From: Streptomyces fulvoviolaceus
GTDB taxonomy: Bacteria > Actinomycetota > Actinomycetes > Streptomycetales > Streptomycetaceae
Assembly (NCBI RefSeq): GCF_000718165.1
Contig: NZ_JOEY01000017.1
Location: 62,001 to 126,000, forward strand
Length of the DNA: 64,000 bases
Direction of reading: 5' to 3'
Shown here: positions 51,117-60,298 of the stretch, one piece after another
Layout: every line of letters begins with the position of its first letter
Position numbering within the stretch: the first letter of the stretch is position 1
Program-made: the position numbers and the translations under genes
Notes under the pieces: model-generated
Databases searched by the model: none
Seen by the model: only the letters and a program-made list of their open reading frames with translations
Told to the model about the DNA's origin: nothing

Positions 51117-53366
51117 ATGAAGTTCACCGACGGCTACTGGCTGCTGCGCGAGGGCGTCACCGCGGACCACCCGGCCGAGGTCCACGACGTCACCGCGACG
51201 GAGGGCACGCTGGAGATCCACGCGCCGTCCCGCCCCATCCGCACCCGCGGCGACCTGATGACGGGACCGGTCATGACGATCAGCGCGCACGCCCCGATGC
51301 CGGACGTCATCGGCGTCACGTTCACCCACTTCGTGGGCGAGCGGCCGGACGGGCCTCAATTCGAGCTCGGGAAGGAGGAGTTCGCTCCGCACACGGAGTA
51401 CGACGACGAGCACGCGACCCTCACCTCCGGCGCCCTGTCCGTCAGATTCGCCCGCTCCGGCCCCTGGCACGTCGACTTCCTCGCGAACGGCCGCGTCCTC
51501 ACCTCCAGCGGCACCAAGAGCATGGGCATCATGCGGGACGCGTCCGGGGCGCACTACCTGCGCGAACAGCTCAACCTCGGTGTCGGCACCTCCGTCTACG
51601 GCCTCGGCGAACGCTTCGGCCCCCTCGTCAAGAACGGCCAGGTCGTCGACATCTGGAACGCCGACGGCGGCACCACCACCGAACAGGCCTACAAGAACGT
51701 CCCGTTCTTCCTCACCGACGCCGGCTACGGCGTCTTCGTCGACCACCCGGGCAAGGTCTCCTTCGAGGTCGCCTCGGAGGCGGTGTCCCGGGTGCAGTTC
51801 AGCGCGGAGACCCAGCAGTTGACGTACTACGTCATCCACGGCCCGACCCCGAAGGACATCCTCCGCACGTACACGGCCCTGACCGGCCGCCCGGCCCTCC
51901 CGCCCGCCTGGTCCTTCGGGCTGTGGCTGTCGACGTCCTTCACGACGTCGTACGACGAGGAGACCGTGACGTCCTTCATCGAGGGCATGCGGGAGCGTGA
52001 ACTCCCGCTCTCCGTCTTCCACTTCGACTGCTTCTGGATGCGCGAGCACAACTGGTGCGACTTCGAGTGGGACCCGCGGGTGTTCCCGGACCCGGAGGGC
52101 ATGCTCGCGCGGCTGAAAGAGCGGGGTCTCCGGGTCTGCGTGTGGATCAACCCGTACATAGCCCAGCGCTCGCCCCTCTTCGCCGAGGGCAAGGAGCTGG
52201 GTCATCTGCTTCGGAAAGAGGACGGCAGCGTCTGGCAGTGGGACCACTGGCAGCCGGGCATGGCGTTCGTGGACTTCACCAGCCCCGCCGCCCGCGACTG
52301 GTACGCGGCCAAGCTGGAGGCACTGCTCGCGCAGGGCGTGGACTGCTTCAAGACCGACTTCGGCGAGCGGGTGCCGCTCGACGTGCGGTGGTCCGACGGC
52401 TCCGACCCGGAGCGGATGCACAACTACTACACGTACCTCTACAACCGCACGGTCTTCGACGTGCTGCGCAAGCACCGGGGTGAGGAGGAGGCCGTCGTGT
52501 TCGCGCGGTCCGCGACGGCCGGGAGCCAGAAGTTCCCCGTGCACTGGGGCGGCGACTGCGAGGCGACCTACGAGTCGATGGCCGAGTCGCTGCGCGGCGG
52601 GCTGTCCCTCGGGCTGTCCGGCTTCGGCTTCTGGAGCCACGACATCGGCGGCTTCGAGGGGACGCCGACGCCTTCGTTGTTCAAGCGGTGGCTGGCCTTC
52701 GGGCTGCTGTCGTCCCACAGCCGGCTGCACGGCAGCTCCACCTACCGCGTGCCCTGGCTGTTCGACGACGAATCCGTGGACGTGCTGCGCCACTTCACCC
52801 GGCTGAAGCTGAGCCTCATGCCCTATCTGTACGAGGCCGCCCGCGCCGCCCACACCGAGGGGACGCCGATGATGCGGGCGATGGTCCTCGAGTTCCCGGA
52901 CGATCCCGGGTGCGCGTATCTGGAGCGGCAGTACATGCTCGGCCCTGATCTGCTGGTCGCGCCGGTGTTCAGCGACTCCGGCGATGTCCCGTACTACGTC
53001 CCCGAAGGCATCTGGACCCATTTCGTGACCGGCGAGACGGTGACCGGCCCACGCTGGGTGCGCGAGCGGCACGACTTCCTGAGCGTGCCGTTGCTGGTCC
53101 GGCCCGGTGCGGTGATCCCGGTGGGCGCGGTGGCCGACCGGCCCGACTACGACCACGCCGACGGGGTCACGCTGCGGGCGTACGGCCTGGAGCGGGGCGC
53201 CCAGGTGACGGTGCCGGTGGGGGACGTGACCTTCGTCGTCGTACGGGAAGGGGACACGCTGCGGGCCTCGTGCAGTGATCCGTCGGCGCCGTGGAGTCTG
53301 GCGGCCGGGGAGAGGACGGCACGGGCGAAGGCGGGCACGGGCTTTCTCTCGCTGGAGCTGAGCTGA
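51117..53366 (+). CDS. yicI: Alpha-xylosidase, glycoside hydrolase family 31
   Basis: 749-residue cytoplasmic GH31 enzyme of the YicI group, which removes alpha-1,6-linked xylose from isoprimeverose and xyloglucan oligosaccharides. The nucleophile is Asp414 in KTDFGERVP and the acid/base is Asp480 in HWGGDCEA, at almost the same positions as Asp416 and Asp482 in E. coli YicI. The segment FDCFWMREHNWCDFEWD is typical of the alpha-xylosidase subgroup and not of alpha-glucosidases. Domains in order: N-terminal beta-sandwich (1-240), barrel (about 250-580), two C-terminal beta domains. No signal peptide. It hydrolyses sugars brought in by the upstream importer. ATG at 51117; its stop overlaps the next start (TGATG). 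Confidence 0.92.
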   Translation: MKFTDGYWLLREGVTADHPAEVHDVTATEGTLEIHAPSRPIRTRGDLMTGPVMTISAHAPMPDVIGVTFTHFVGERPDGPQFELGKEEFAPHTEYDDEHATLTSGALSVRFARSGPWHVDFLANGRVLTSSGTKSMGIMRDASGAHYLREQLNLGVGTSVYGLGERFGPLVKNGQVVDIWNADGGTTTEQAYKNVPFFLTDAGYGVFVDHPGKVSFEVASEAVSRVQFSAETQQLTYYVIHGPTPKDILRTYTALTGRPALPPAWSFGLWLSTSFTTSYDEETVTSFIEGMRERELPLSVFHFDCFWMREHNWCDFEWDPRVFPDPEGMLARLKERGLRVCVWINPYIAQRSPLFAEGKELGHLLRKEDGSVWQWDHWQPGMAFVDFTSPAARDWYAAKLEALLAQGVDCFKTDFGERVPLDVRWSDGSDPERMHNYYTYLYNRTVFDVLRKHRGEEEAVVFARSATAGSQKFPVHWGGDCEATYESMAESLRGGLSLGLSGFGFWSHDIGGFEGTPTPSLFKRWLAFGLLSSHSRLHGSSTYRVPWLFDDESVDVLRHFTRLKLSLMPYLYEAARAAHTEGTPMMRAMVLEFPDDPGCAYLERQYMLGPDLLVAPVFSDSGDVPYYVPEGIWTHFVTGETVTGPRWVRERHDFLSVPLLVRPGAVIPVGAVADRPDYDHADGVTLRAYGLERGAQVTVPVGDVTFVVVREGDTLRASCSDPSAPWSLAAGERTARAKAGTGFLSLELS

Positions 53367-54376
53367 TGGTGAAGATCACTGATGTGGCGCGGCACGCCGG
53401 GGTCTCCCCCAGCACCGTTTCCTACGCCCTCAGCGGCAAGCGGCCCATCTCCGAGGAGACCCGGCAGCGGGTCGAGGCGGCCATCCGCGAGCTGGGGTAC
53501 CGGCCGCACGCGGGCGCCCGGGCGCTGGCCAGCAGCAGGTCGAACGTACTGGCGCTGGTCGTGCCCTTACGGGCCGGGATCCACGTCCCGGTGGTGATGC
53601 AGTTCGCGGTGTCGGTGGTGACGACGGCACGCCGGTACGACCACGACGTCCTCCTGCTCACCCAGGAGGAGGGCGAGGAGGGGCTGCGGCGGGTCGCGGA
53701 CACGGCACTCGTCGACGCGCTGATCGTGATGGACGTCCAACTCGACGATCCCCGGCTGCCGTTGCTGCGGGCGCTGGAGCGGCCGTCGGTGATGATCGGC
53801 TTTCCTTCTTCCTCTGAGGGCCTGACCTGCATCGACCTCGACTTCAAGGCGGCCGGCGAGGCCTGCGTGGAGCATCTGGCCAGGCTGGGACATCGGATGG
53901 TGGCCCTGGTCGGCTCGCCGCCGGAGGTGTACGTCCGCCAGACCGCGTTCGCCCAGCGCGTGGTCCAGGGCTTCACGGCCGCCGCCGACCGCAGCGGGAT
54001 GTCGTCCTCGGTCCATCCCTGCGAGGCCGCGCCCGGTGCCGCCCGCGTGGTCGCCGAGCAACTCCTGCGCGAACAGCCTGCGTTGACGGGGGTCGTCGTC
54101 CACAACGAGCCCCTGCTGGAGCCCCTGATCGACGCCTTCGAGCAGCTCGGCCTGCGCGTCCCCGGCGATCTGTCCGTCACCGCCATCTGCCCCGACGAAC
54201 TCGCCGAGGCCGTCCGCGTCCCGGTCACCTCGGTCGCCCTGCCCTCCGCCGAGGTCGGCACCCGAGCGGTCGAGCTGCTGATGCGGAAGCTGGCCGGCAC
54301 GGCCGTACCGGAGGCGACGCTGCTGCCGCCCCGGCTGACGGAACGGGCGAGCACGGCGCCGCGCAACGTGCCCTGA
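53366..54376 (+). CDS. LacI-family repressor of the xylosidase operon
   Basis: 336-residue regulator. The N-terminal helix-turn-helix (MVKITDVARHAGVSPSTVSY, then ALSGKRPISEETRQRVEAAI) includes the hinge helix RALASSRSN near residue 56. The effector domain is of the periplasmic-binding-protein type (about 60-330). The ATG at 53366 overlaps the GH31 stop; GGAG precedes it. It probably represses the whole operon, itself included, at the two perfect palindromes 47943-47980, and is released by a xylose-containing sugar. Effector and target are inferred. Confidence 0.9.
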   Translation: MVKITDVARHAGVSPSTVSYALSGKRPISEETRQRVEAAIRELGYRPHAGARALASSRSNVLALVVPLRAGIHVPVVMQFAVSVVTTARRYDHDVLLLTQEEGEEGLRRVADTALVDALIVMDVQLDDPRLPLLRALERPSVMIGFPSSSEGLTCIDLDFKAAGEACVEHLARLGHRMVALVGSPPEVYVRQTAFAQRVVQGFTAAADRSGMSSSVHPCEAAPGAARVVAEQLLREQPALTGVVVHNEPLLEPLIDAFEQLGLRVPGDLSVTAICPDELAEAVRVPVTSVALPSAEVGTRAVELLMRKLAGTAVPEATLLPPRLTERASTAPRNVP

Positions 54377-54448
54377 GCCGCAAAGGACCACAAGAAAGAC
54401 CACGAAAAAGACCTGTACATGCAAGGCCCTACTTGAAGGAGCCGTGAC

Positions 54449-57352
54449 ATGAAAGGCACCAAGAGACGCAGATCCAGCCTGATCCTCGCCTTGACCCTGA
54501 TCGCCGGCCTCGGCGCCACCGTCCCCGCCCACGCCGACCCCGTGTCCCCCTTCCGCAACCCGGCCCTCCCCGTCGAGAAGCGCGTCGACGACCTGCTCGA
54601 CCGCCTGACCCTCGACGAGAAGATCTCCCTCCTCCACCAGTACCAGGCCGCGATCCCCCGCCTCGGCATCCAGTCCTTCCGCACCGGCACCGAGGCCCTG
54701 CACGGCGTCGCCTGGCTCGGCGAGGCCACCGTCTTCCCGCAGGCGATCGGGCTGGCCTCGGCCTGGGACCCGGCGCTGATGGAGCAGGTCGGCTCGGCGG
54801 TCGGCGACGAGGCGCGCGGCTTCCAGCAGGAACGTCCGGCCGGCTGGGGCCTGAACCTCTGGGCGCCCGTGGTCAACCTGCTGCGCGACCCGCGCTGGGG
54901 CCGCAACGAAGAGGGCTACAGCGAGGACCCGGAGCTGACCGGCGCCCTGTCGACGGCGTACGGCGAGGGCCTGACGGGCGGCGACCCGGACCACCTCAAG
55001 ACGGCCCCGACCCTGAAGCACTACCTGGCCAACAACAACGAGTGGCACCGCACCACCACCTCCTCCGACCTGCGCCCGCGCGTGCAGAAGGAGTACGACG
55101 AGCCGGCCTTCAAGCCGGCGATCGAGGCGGACGCGGCCACCGGCGTGATGTCCTCGTACAACCTGGTCAACGGCCGTCCCGCGACGGTCAATCCGGACCT
55201 GGACGACGTCGTACGGAAGTGGACCTCGCAGGACCTCCTGAACGTCACCGACGCCTTCGCCCCCGGCAACCTCCCCGGCGACCAGCAGTACTACCCCACC
55301 CTCGCCGAGGGCGACGCGGCGGCGATGAAGGCCGGCATCGACAGCTTCACGGACAACGACGCGAACTCGGGGGTGACGATCGCGGCGGTCAACTCGGCTC
55401 TGGAACAAGGCCTGTTGGAGGAGTCGGATGTCGACGAGGCCGTGTCCCACATCCTGTCCGTGCGCGTCCGGCTCGGCGAGTTCGACCCGGGCGGCGGGAA
55501 GTACGGCTCGATCGACGCGTCGGTGATCAACAGTCCCGCGCATCAGCAGCTGGCGCGGAAGGCGGCGGCCGAGGGGGCAGTGCTGCTCAAGAACTCCGGA
55601 ACACTCCCGCTGAAGAAGTCCGCCAAGGACGTCGCCGTCGTCGGCCCCCTCGCCGACACCCTCTACACCGACTGGTACTCCGGCACCCTCCCCTACGCCG
55701 TCACCCCCGCCGAGGGCATCGCGGCGAAGCTCGGCGTCTCCCAAGTGGCGCAGAGCGAGGGCGTGGACCGGATCGCACTGAAGAACGCGGAGACGGGAAA
55801 GTACGTCACGGCGGGGACGGACGCGGACGGCGAGCTGCTGCAGGAGACCACGGCCTCGGGTACGGCCACCCAGTTCGACGTCTTCGACTGGGGCTCCGGC
55901 GTCGTCACCCTGCGCTCAGCCGCCAACGGCAAGTACGTCGGCTACAACTGGTCGGGATTCGTCAACGACCAGACACAGCCCAACGGTTGGTTCGTCCAGC
56001 AGCAGTTCAAGCTGGAGGAGCAGACCGACGGCACGTACCTGCTGCGGTACGCCGGCTACGAGACCGAGGAGTCCTGGTGGACGAACCCGGTCTACCTCGG
56101 CCCGACGGGCGAGGACGGCACCCTCGGCCTGGTGACGAAGGAGGCCGCCGCCCACTACACGAAGGACGTCGTCCGCAGCGGCATCGACGAGGCCGTGGCC
56201 GCCGTGAAGGGCAGGGACACGGCGGTCGTGGTGGTCGGCTCGAACCCGTCGATCAACGGCCGCGAGGCCCACGACCGCACCGACATGGCCCTGGCTCCCG
56301 CCCAGGAAGCCCTGGTCAAGGCGGTTCACCAGGCCAATCCGAACACGGTCGTGATCGTCGAGAACAGCTACCCCACCACCCTCGGCGCCCTCCAGAAGGA
56401 CGTCCCGGCCCTGCTGTGGACCTCCCACGCCGGCCAGGAGACGGGCAACGCGCTCGCCGACGTCCTCTACGGCGACGTGAACCCGGCGGGCCGCCTCACC
56501 CAGACCTGGTACGAGTCGACCGCCGACCTCCCGTCGATCCTCGACTACGACATCATCAAGTCCGACCGCACCTACCAGTACTTCCAGGGCCGGCCGCTCT
56601 ACCCCTTCGGGTACGGCCTGTCGTACACGAGCTTCCGCTACAGCGGCCTGAAGAAGGTCGACGGCGGCTACGAGGTCAAGGTCACCAACACGGGCAGCCG
56701 CGCCGGCGACGAGGTCGTCCAGCTCTACACCCACCAGCGCGCGTCCCGCGACAAACAGCCGCTGAAGCAGCTGAAGGCCTTCGACCGGGTGTCCCTGAAG
56801 CCGGGCCAGACACGGACGGTCATCCTGAAGGTACGCGCCGCTGACCTCGCCCACTGGGACGTCACCCGTTCCAAGTGGACGGTGGAGAGCGGCACCTACG
56901 ACGTCCTGGTCGGCTCCTCGTCCGCCGACATCCGTGCCCGTACGTCCTGGCAGGTACGCGGCGAGACGATCCCGCCCCGCGACCTGGCCCGCGTCACCCG
57001 CGCCGAGAACTTCGACGACTACGAGGGCATCCGCCTGGTCGACGAGTCGAAGGCCCGCGGTACGGCGGTGTCGGCCTCCGCGGACGGCGCGTGGCTGAAG
57101 TTCGCGGACGCCCAACTCGGTTCCGGCGCCGATGAACTGACGGCCCACGTGGCGGGCGCGTCCGGCACCCTCGAAGTCCGCCTGGGCTCCCCCACCGGCC
57201 CCCTCGCCGGTACGGCCGAGACCGACGGCACGGCGTCGCCGTACACCTACGAGACGGTGACGGCGAAGCTCTCCGGGGCCGCGAAGGGCCGTACGGATGT
57301 GTATCTGGTGCTGAGCGCGGGCGTACGACTGTCGACGTTCAGTCTGCGCTGA
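54449..57352 (+). CDS. Secreted glycoside hydrolase family 3 enzyme (beta-xylosidase/beta-glucosidase type)
   Basis: 967-residue exported enzyme. The Sec signal peptide spans about residues 1-29 (RRRSSLILALTLIAGLGATV, cleavage after AHA). The GH3 N-terminal barrel (about 35-300) has the TEALHGVAW, PRWGRNEEGYSEDP and LKHYLANNNEW blocks of the xylosidase branch; the nucleophile Asp268 is in NVTDAF. The GH3 C-terminal domain is interrupted at about 440-540 by a beta-trefoil-like insert (ALKNAETGKYVTAG, RSAANGKYVGYNW). A fibronectin-III-like domain (about 750-825) and a C-terminal CBM6-like module (about 855-967) follow. It starts 72 bases after the LacI gene, behind GAAGGAG, and may be co-transcribed. 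It would trim plant hemicellulose outside the cell and feed the importer. Confidence 0.9.
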   Translation: MKGTKRRRSSLILALTLIAGLGATVPAHADPVSPFRNPALPVEKRVDDLLDRLTLDEKISLLHQYQAAIPRLGIQSFRTGTEALHGVAWLGEATVFPQAIGLASAWDPALMEQVGSAVGDEARGFQQERPAGWGLNLWAPVVNLLRDPRWGRNEEGYSEDPELTGALSTAYGEGLTGGDPDHLKTAPTLKHYLANNNEWHRTTTSSDLRPRVQKEYDEPAFKPAIEADAATGVMSSYNLVNGRPATVNPDLDDVVRKWTSQDLLNVTDAFAPGNLPGDQQYYPTLAEGDAAAMKAGIDSFTDNDANSGVTIAAVNSALEQGLLEESDVDEAVSHILSVRVRLGEFDPGGGKYGSIDASVINSPAHQQLARKAAAEGAVLLKNSGTLPLKKSAKDVAVVGPLADTLYTDWYSGTLPYAVTPAEGIAAKLGVSQVAQSEGVDRIALKNAETGKYVTAGTDADGELLQETTASGTATQFDVFDWGSGVVTLRSAANGKYVGYNWSGFVNDQTQPNGWFVQQQFKLEEQTDGTYLLRYAGYETEESWWTNPVYLGPTGEDGTLGLVTKEAAAHYTKDVVRSGIDEAVAAVKGRDTAVVVVGSNPSINGREAHDRTDMALAPAQEALVKAVHQANPNTVVIVENSYPTTLGALQKDVPALLWTSHAGQETGNALADVLYGDVNPAGRLTQTWYESTADLPSILDYDIIKSDRTYQYFQGRPLYPFGYGLSYTSFRYSGLKKVDGGYEVKVTNTGSRAGDEVVQLYTHQRASRDKQPLKQLKAFDRVSLKPGQTRTVILKVRAADLAHWDVTRSKWTVESGTYDVLVGSSSADIRARTSWQVRGETIPPRDLARVTRAENFDDYEGIRLVDESKARGTAVSASADGAWLKFADAQLGSGADELTAHVAGASGTLEVRLGSPTGPLAGTAETDGTASPYTYETVTAKLSGAAKGRTDVYLVLSAGVRLSTFSLR

Positions 57353-57453
57353 GCAGGTTCGAACTGGCTGCTTTCCGGGGTAGCGGAAATGTGGGGTGAC
57401 TCTATCTTTGAGGCATTGAGGCCTGACGAAACTCTCGTGGGGAGTCGATCTCG

Positions 57454-57867
57454 ATGACCGACCGCACCTACCTCAAGCCACCCTGGATGCAGCGCCACGT
57501 CGGCAACCGCCTGGCCCCGCTCTTCGGCCGGTCCGTCGTGTCCCGGCTGGCGGTGCGCGGCCGCCGCTCGGGCCGCGAGCGGACCGTCCCCGTCGCCGTA
57601 CTTGAGCACGAGGGCGAGCGCTACCTCGTCTCCTATCGCGGCCTCAGCGACTGGGCCCTCAACCTGCGGGCCGCCCCCGAGGGCCGCCTCGTCACCCGGG
57701 GTCGCACGGAGAACATCACCACGGAGGAGGTCCCGGAGTCCGACCGCCCACCCCTCCTGGCGGCTTACCGCGAGCGCTACGGCAGCATGCCGACGGTGTC
57801 CGCCGTCCTGACGGCGCTGCCGGATCCCGCGGACCATCCGGTGTTTCTCGTACGGCCACGTCCATAG
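57454..57867 (+). CDS. Deazaflavin-dependent nitroreductase-family protein
   Basis: 137-residue protein of the split-barrel family that uses coenzyme F420 or a related flavin (Ddn-like). The family segment RLAVRGRRSGRERTVPVAVLEHEG near residues 30-50 binds the cofactor, and YLVSYRGLSDWALNLRA continues it. ATG at 57454 follows GGGGAGT. It is monocistronic and ends at the hairpin 57883-57928, next to ssrA. The substrate is unknown; such enzymes reduce quinones or nitro compounds. Confidence 0.85.
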   Translation: MTDRTYLKPPWMQRHVGNRLAPLFGRSVVSRLAVRGRRSGRERTVPVAVLEHEGERYLVSYRGLSDWALNLRAAPEGRLVTRGRTENITTEEVPESDRPPLLAAYRERYGSMPTVSAVLTALPDPADHPVFLVRPRP

Positions 57868-57882
57868 GCGAATGACTGGGCA

Positions 57883-57928
57883 CATGGTAAAGGCCCCGCC
57901 GCTCGAAAGCGACGGGGCCTTTACCATG
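57883..57928. terminator. Two-way terminator between the nitroreductase gene and ssrA
   Basis: Arms 57883-57903 and 57908-57928 form a 21-pair stem with one mismatch and a CGAA loop, with A/T-rich outer ends, so it can stop transcription from both converging genes. Confidence 0.85.
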
Positions 57929-57946
57929 TACAAAACATGGGATGAG

Positions 57947-58331
57947 TGGAGATGGCGGGAATCGAACCCGCGTCCACCGGTGCAGAATCAGGGCTTCTCC
58001 GTGTGCAGTTCGCTTCGATTTTCTCGGCCCCGGTGATCACGCGAACAAGTCGCCGACGGGCCCAGTCACTGTTTGATTTCCCATCGAACCCCGTGACCGG
58101 GCTCGATGGTTTAGTTCCCTAGATTATGCCAGGATCCGGGTCGGGAACACTCCCGGGCTGACACCCTTTTAGGGTCCTTCAGTCGCTGTTATTAGGCAGC
58201 GAGGGCGAAGGACTGGGAATCGCTCTTGGTATTGGCGATTATTGGTTGCGACATATGGTTTACGAGATCATTGCCGCTTCCTCGACACGCTTCCCCTGCT
58301 TCGACATCCGCTGTCGAAACCGATCATCCCC
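57947..58331 (-). ncRNA. ssrA: Transfer-messenger RNA
   Basis: 385-nucleotide tmRNA that, with SmpB, frees stalled ribosomes and tags the unfinished protein for degradation. The 5' end GGGGATG (58331) pairs with CATCTCC (57954-57948) as the acceptor stem. The T-arm reads GGTTCGATTCC near 57965 and no CCA is encoded. The tag frame (58236-58189) starts at resume codon GCC and reads ANTKSDSQSFALAA followed by TAATAA, ending in the usual ALAA degron. The pseudoknots fit the intervening G/C-rich stems. A -10-like TACTGT lies just upstream of the 5' end. smpB is encoded directly upstream on the same strand. Confidence 0.96.
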
Positions 58332-58446
58332 ATGTTTACAGTATTCAATTAGATGCTGCTCAAGGTGCGCCCCGTTACCAGCGGGGCTGTGCCCATCGTA
58401 CGTGACCAACGCACGCCGATGCCACCGTATTCCCGGCGGCCTCGCG

Positions 58447-59004
58447 CTACTGGCCCCGCTGCTTCCGCTTCGCCGCCGCGATCGCGCGGTCCGACTCCCG
58501 CCGGTCCTGCTTCTCGCGCAGGGTCTGGCGCTTGTCGTACTCCTTCTTGCCTCGGGCGAGGGCGATCTCGGCCTTGGCACGGCCGTTGCTGAAGTACAGG
58601 GCGAGGGGCACGATCGTGTGACCCGTCTCCTGGGACTTGGACTCCAGCTTGTCGATCTCCTCGCGGTGCAGGAGCAGCTTGCGCTTGCGGCGCACGGAGT
58701 GGTTGGTCCAGGTGCCCTGGTGGTACTCGGGGATGTGGGCGTTGTGCAGCCACGCCTCGCCCCCGTCGATCTGGACGAATCCGTCGGTCAGCGAGGTGCG
58801 TCCCTCGCGCAGCGACTTGACCTCGGTGCCGGTGAGGACGATCCCGGCCTCGTAGGTGTCGATGATCGCGTAGTCGTGCCGCGCCTTCTTGTTCTGGGCG
58901 ACGATCTTGCGCTTGCCGCCCTTCTCGCCGTCCCTGGCCTTGCCTGCGGCCCCGCTGCCCTGCTTGGGCTGGGACTCCTTGGGTACGTACATTCCCTTGC
59001 TCAT
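58447..59004 (-). CDS. smpB: SsrA-binding protein
   Basis: 185-residue RNA-binding protein needed for tmRNA entry into stalled ribosomes. The conserved OB-fold runs from [12 protein letters not shown] to about residue 150, with [20 protein letters not shown] and [13 protein letters not shown], and ends with the basic tail [21 protein letters not shown], which follows mRNA in the channel. The N-terminus carries about 30 extra basic, Gly/Ser-rich residues compared with the usual 155-160-residue form. I take ATG at 59004 (MSKGMYVPK) as start, with GGACGG before it; ATG at 59016 would add MDGT. ssrA follows 115 bases downstream. Confidence 0.94.
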   Translation of the reverse strand: MSKGMYVPKESQPKQGSGAAGKARDGEKGGKRKIVAQNKKARHDYAIIDTYEAGIVLTGTEVKSLREGRTSLTDGFVQIDGGEAWLHNAHIPEYHQGTWTNHSVRRKRKLLLHREEIDKLESKSQETGHTIVPLALYFSNGRAKAEIALARGKKEYDKRQTLREKQDRRESDRAIAAAKRKQRGQ

Positions 59005-59058
59005 AGTGCCGTCCATTTTCGCACTACGGAGGGGGTGTACGGGAAGCCGATTAACCGC

Positions 59059-60231
59059 TCAGCGGCCGAGACCGCTCAGAACCGTCTCCGCGCGCTCCAG
59101 CGCGTCCTGGTCGGCGTCCAGGTCGGGGGTGATGCCGTGGCCGTCGACGCCGCGGCCGGAGGGGGTGCGGTAGTGGCCGACGGTCAGCTCCGCGACGGAG
59201 CCGTCGGGCAGCGGGCTCGGCATCTGGACCGAGCCCTTGCCGAAGGTGCGGGAGCCCACGACGACCGCGCGGCCGCGGTCCTGCAAAGCACCCGTGAGGA
59301 GCTCGGCCGCGCTCATCGTGCCGCCGTCGACGAGCGCGACCAGGGGTCTGGTGGTGTCGCCGCCGGGATCGGCGTGCAGGGCCTGCTGCTCCCCGTCGAC
59401 GTCGTACGTCGCGACGAGGCCGCCGTCGAGGAAGGCGGAGGCGGCGGTGACGGCCTCGGTCACCAGACCGCCGGAGTTGCCGCGCAGGTCGAGGATGATG
59501 CCGGAGCCGGCCGGGGCCTCCTGGACGGCGCTGCGGACCGCACTGCCGGAGCCCTTGGTGAAGGCGGCGATCGTGATGACGGTGACCCCGCCGGCGAGCC
59601 GTCGTACCGTCACGTCGTCCGTGGAGAGGAGGGCCCGGCGCAGTGTGAGGCTCCACACGCGTGTGCCGCGTTCCAGGCCGAGCTTCACGGTCGTACCGGC
59701 GGCCGCGTCCGTGGCGTCACCGCGCAGTAAGGAGACGACCTCGGTGACGGGCCGCCCGTCGACCTCGGCGCCGTCGACGCTGCGCAGCCGGTCGCCCTTG
59801 TGGATCCCGGCGGCGGCCGCGGGTGAGCCGGAGCGCACCTTGGTCACCTCGATACGGCCGTCCTGCTCGCGCCGCGCCCAGAGGCCGACGCCGGTGTACT
59901 GGCCGTCCAGGGCCTCCTCGAACTCCTCGTACTCGCCCTGGGAGTAGACGGCGCCCCAGCGGTCCCCGCTGCGGCTGACGGCCCGCTCGGCGGCCTCCAT
60001 GGGGGACTTGCCGTCGGCCATGGCCTCCTCGGCCGCCTTCGCCACGTCCTCGTGATGACTGGCGGGAGCGGCCGAACGGGCCGTGTCGGGCGTGGATTTC
60101 CGGTCGGAGCGGTCCGCCTCGGGAAAAGAGCCGGTCGCCGCACCCGCGACGAGCACGCTCGCGAACACCAATGTCAGGGCGGCCCCGCGGCGGATGCGGC
60201 GGGGCTGACAGAACAGGTCTCGGCCTGACAT
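59059..60231 (-). CDS. S41 carboxy-terminal processing protease with PDZ domain
   Basis: 390-residue exported serine protease. An N-terminal hydrophobic stretch (about 17-34, after RRIRR) acts as signal or anchor. A PDZ domain (about 110-195, with GVGLWARREQDG and AAAGIHKGDRLRSVDG) recognises C-termini. The catalytic domain has Ser307 in GGTMSAAELL and Lys332 in TFGKGSVQ, 25 residues apart as in E. coli Prc. It probably trims or degrades envelope proteins. ATG at 60231. It lies directly downstream of ftsX, separated by a terminator (60256-60287), and upstream of smpB with 54 bases between. Confidence 0.9.
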   Translation of the reverse strand: MSGRDLFCQPRRIRRGAALTLVFASVLVAGAATGSFPEADRSDRKSTPDTARSAAPASHHEDVAKAAEEAMADGKSPMEAAERAVSRSGDRWGAVYSQGEYEEFEEALDGQYTGVGLWARREQDGRIEVTKVRSGSPAAAAGIHKGDRLRSVDGAEVDGRPVTEVVSLLRGDATDAAAGTTVKLGLERGTRVWSLTLRRALLSTDDVTVRRLAGGVTVITIAAFTKGSGSAVRSAVQEAPAGSGIILDLRGNSGGLVTEAVTAASAFLDGGLVATYDVDGEQQALHADPGGDTTRPLVALVDGGTMSAAELLTGALQDRGRAVVVGSRTFGKGSVQMPSPLPDGSVAELTVGHYRTPSGRGVDGHGITPDLDADQDALERAETVLSGLGR

Positions 60232-60255
60232 GCCGGTGAGTCTAGGACAACACGA

Positions 60256-60287
60256 AGGGCCGCACGGTCGGTTGACCGTACGGCCCT
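60256..60287 (-). terminator. Terminator after ftsX
   Basis: Arms 60256-60269 and 60274-60287, 14 pairs with one G-U-type mismatch and loop GGTT, located 12 bases beyond the ftsX stop; TTCGTGTTG follows on the minus strand. Confidence 0.8.
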
Positions 60288-60298
60288 CTTGGCGTGCG

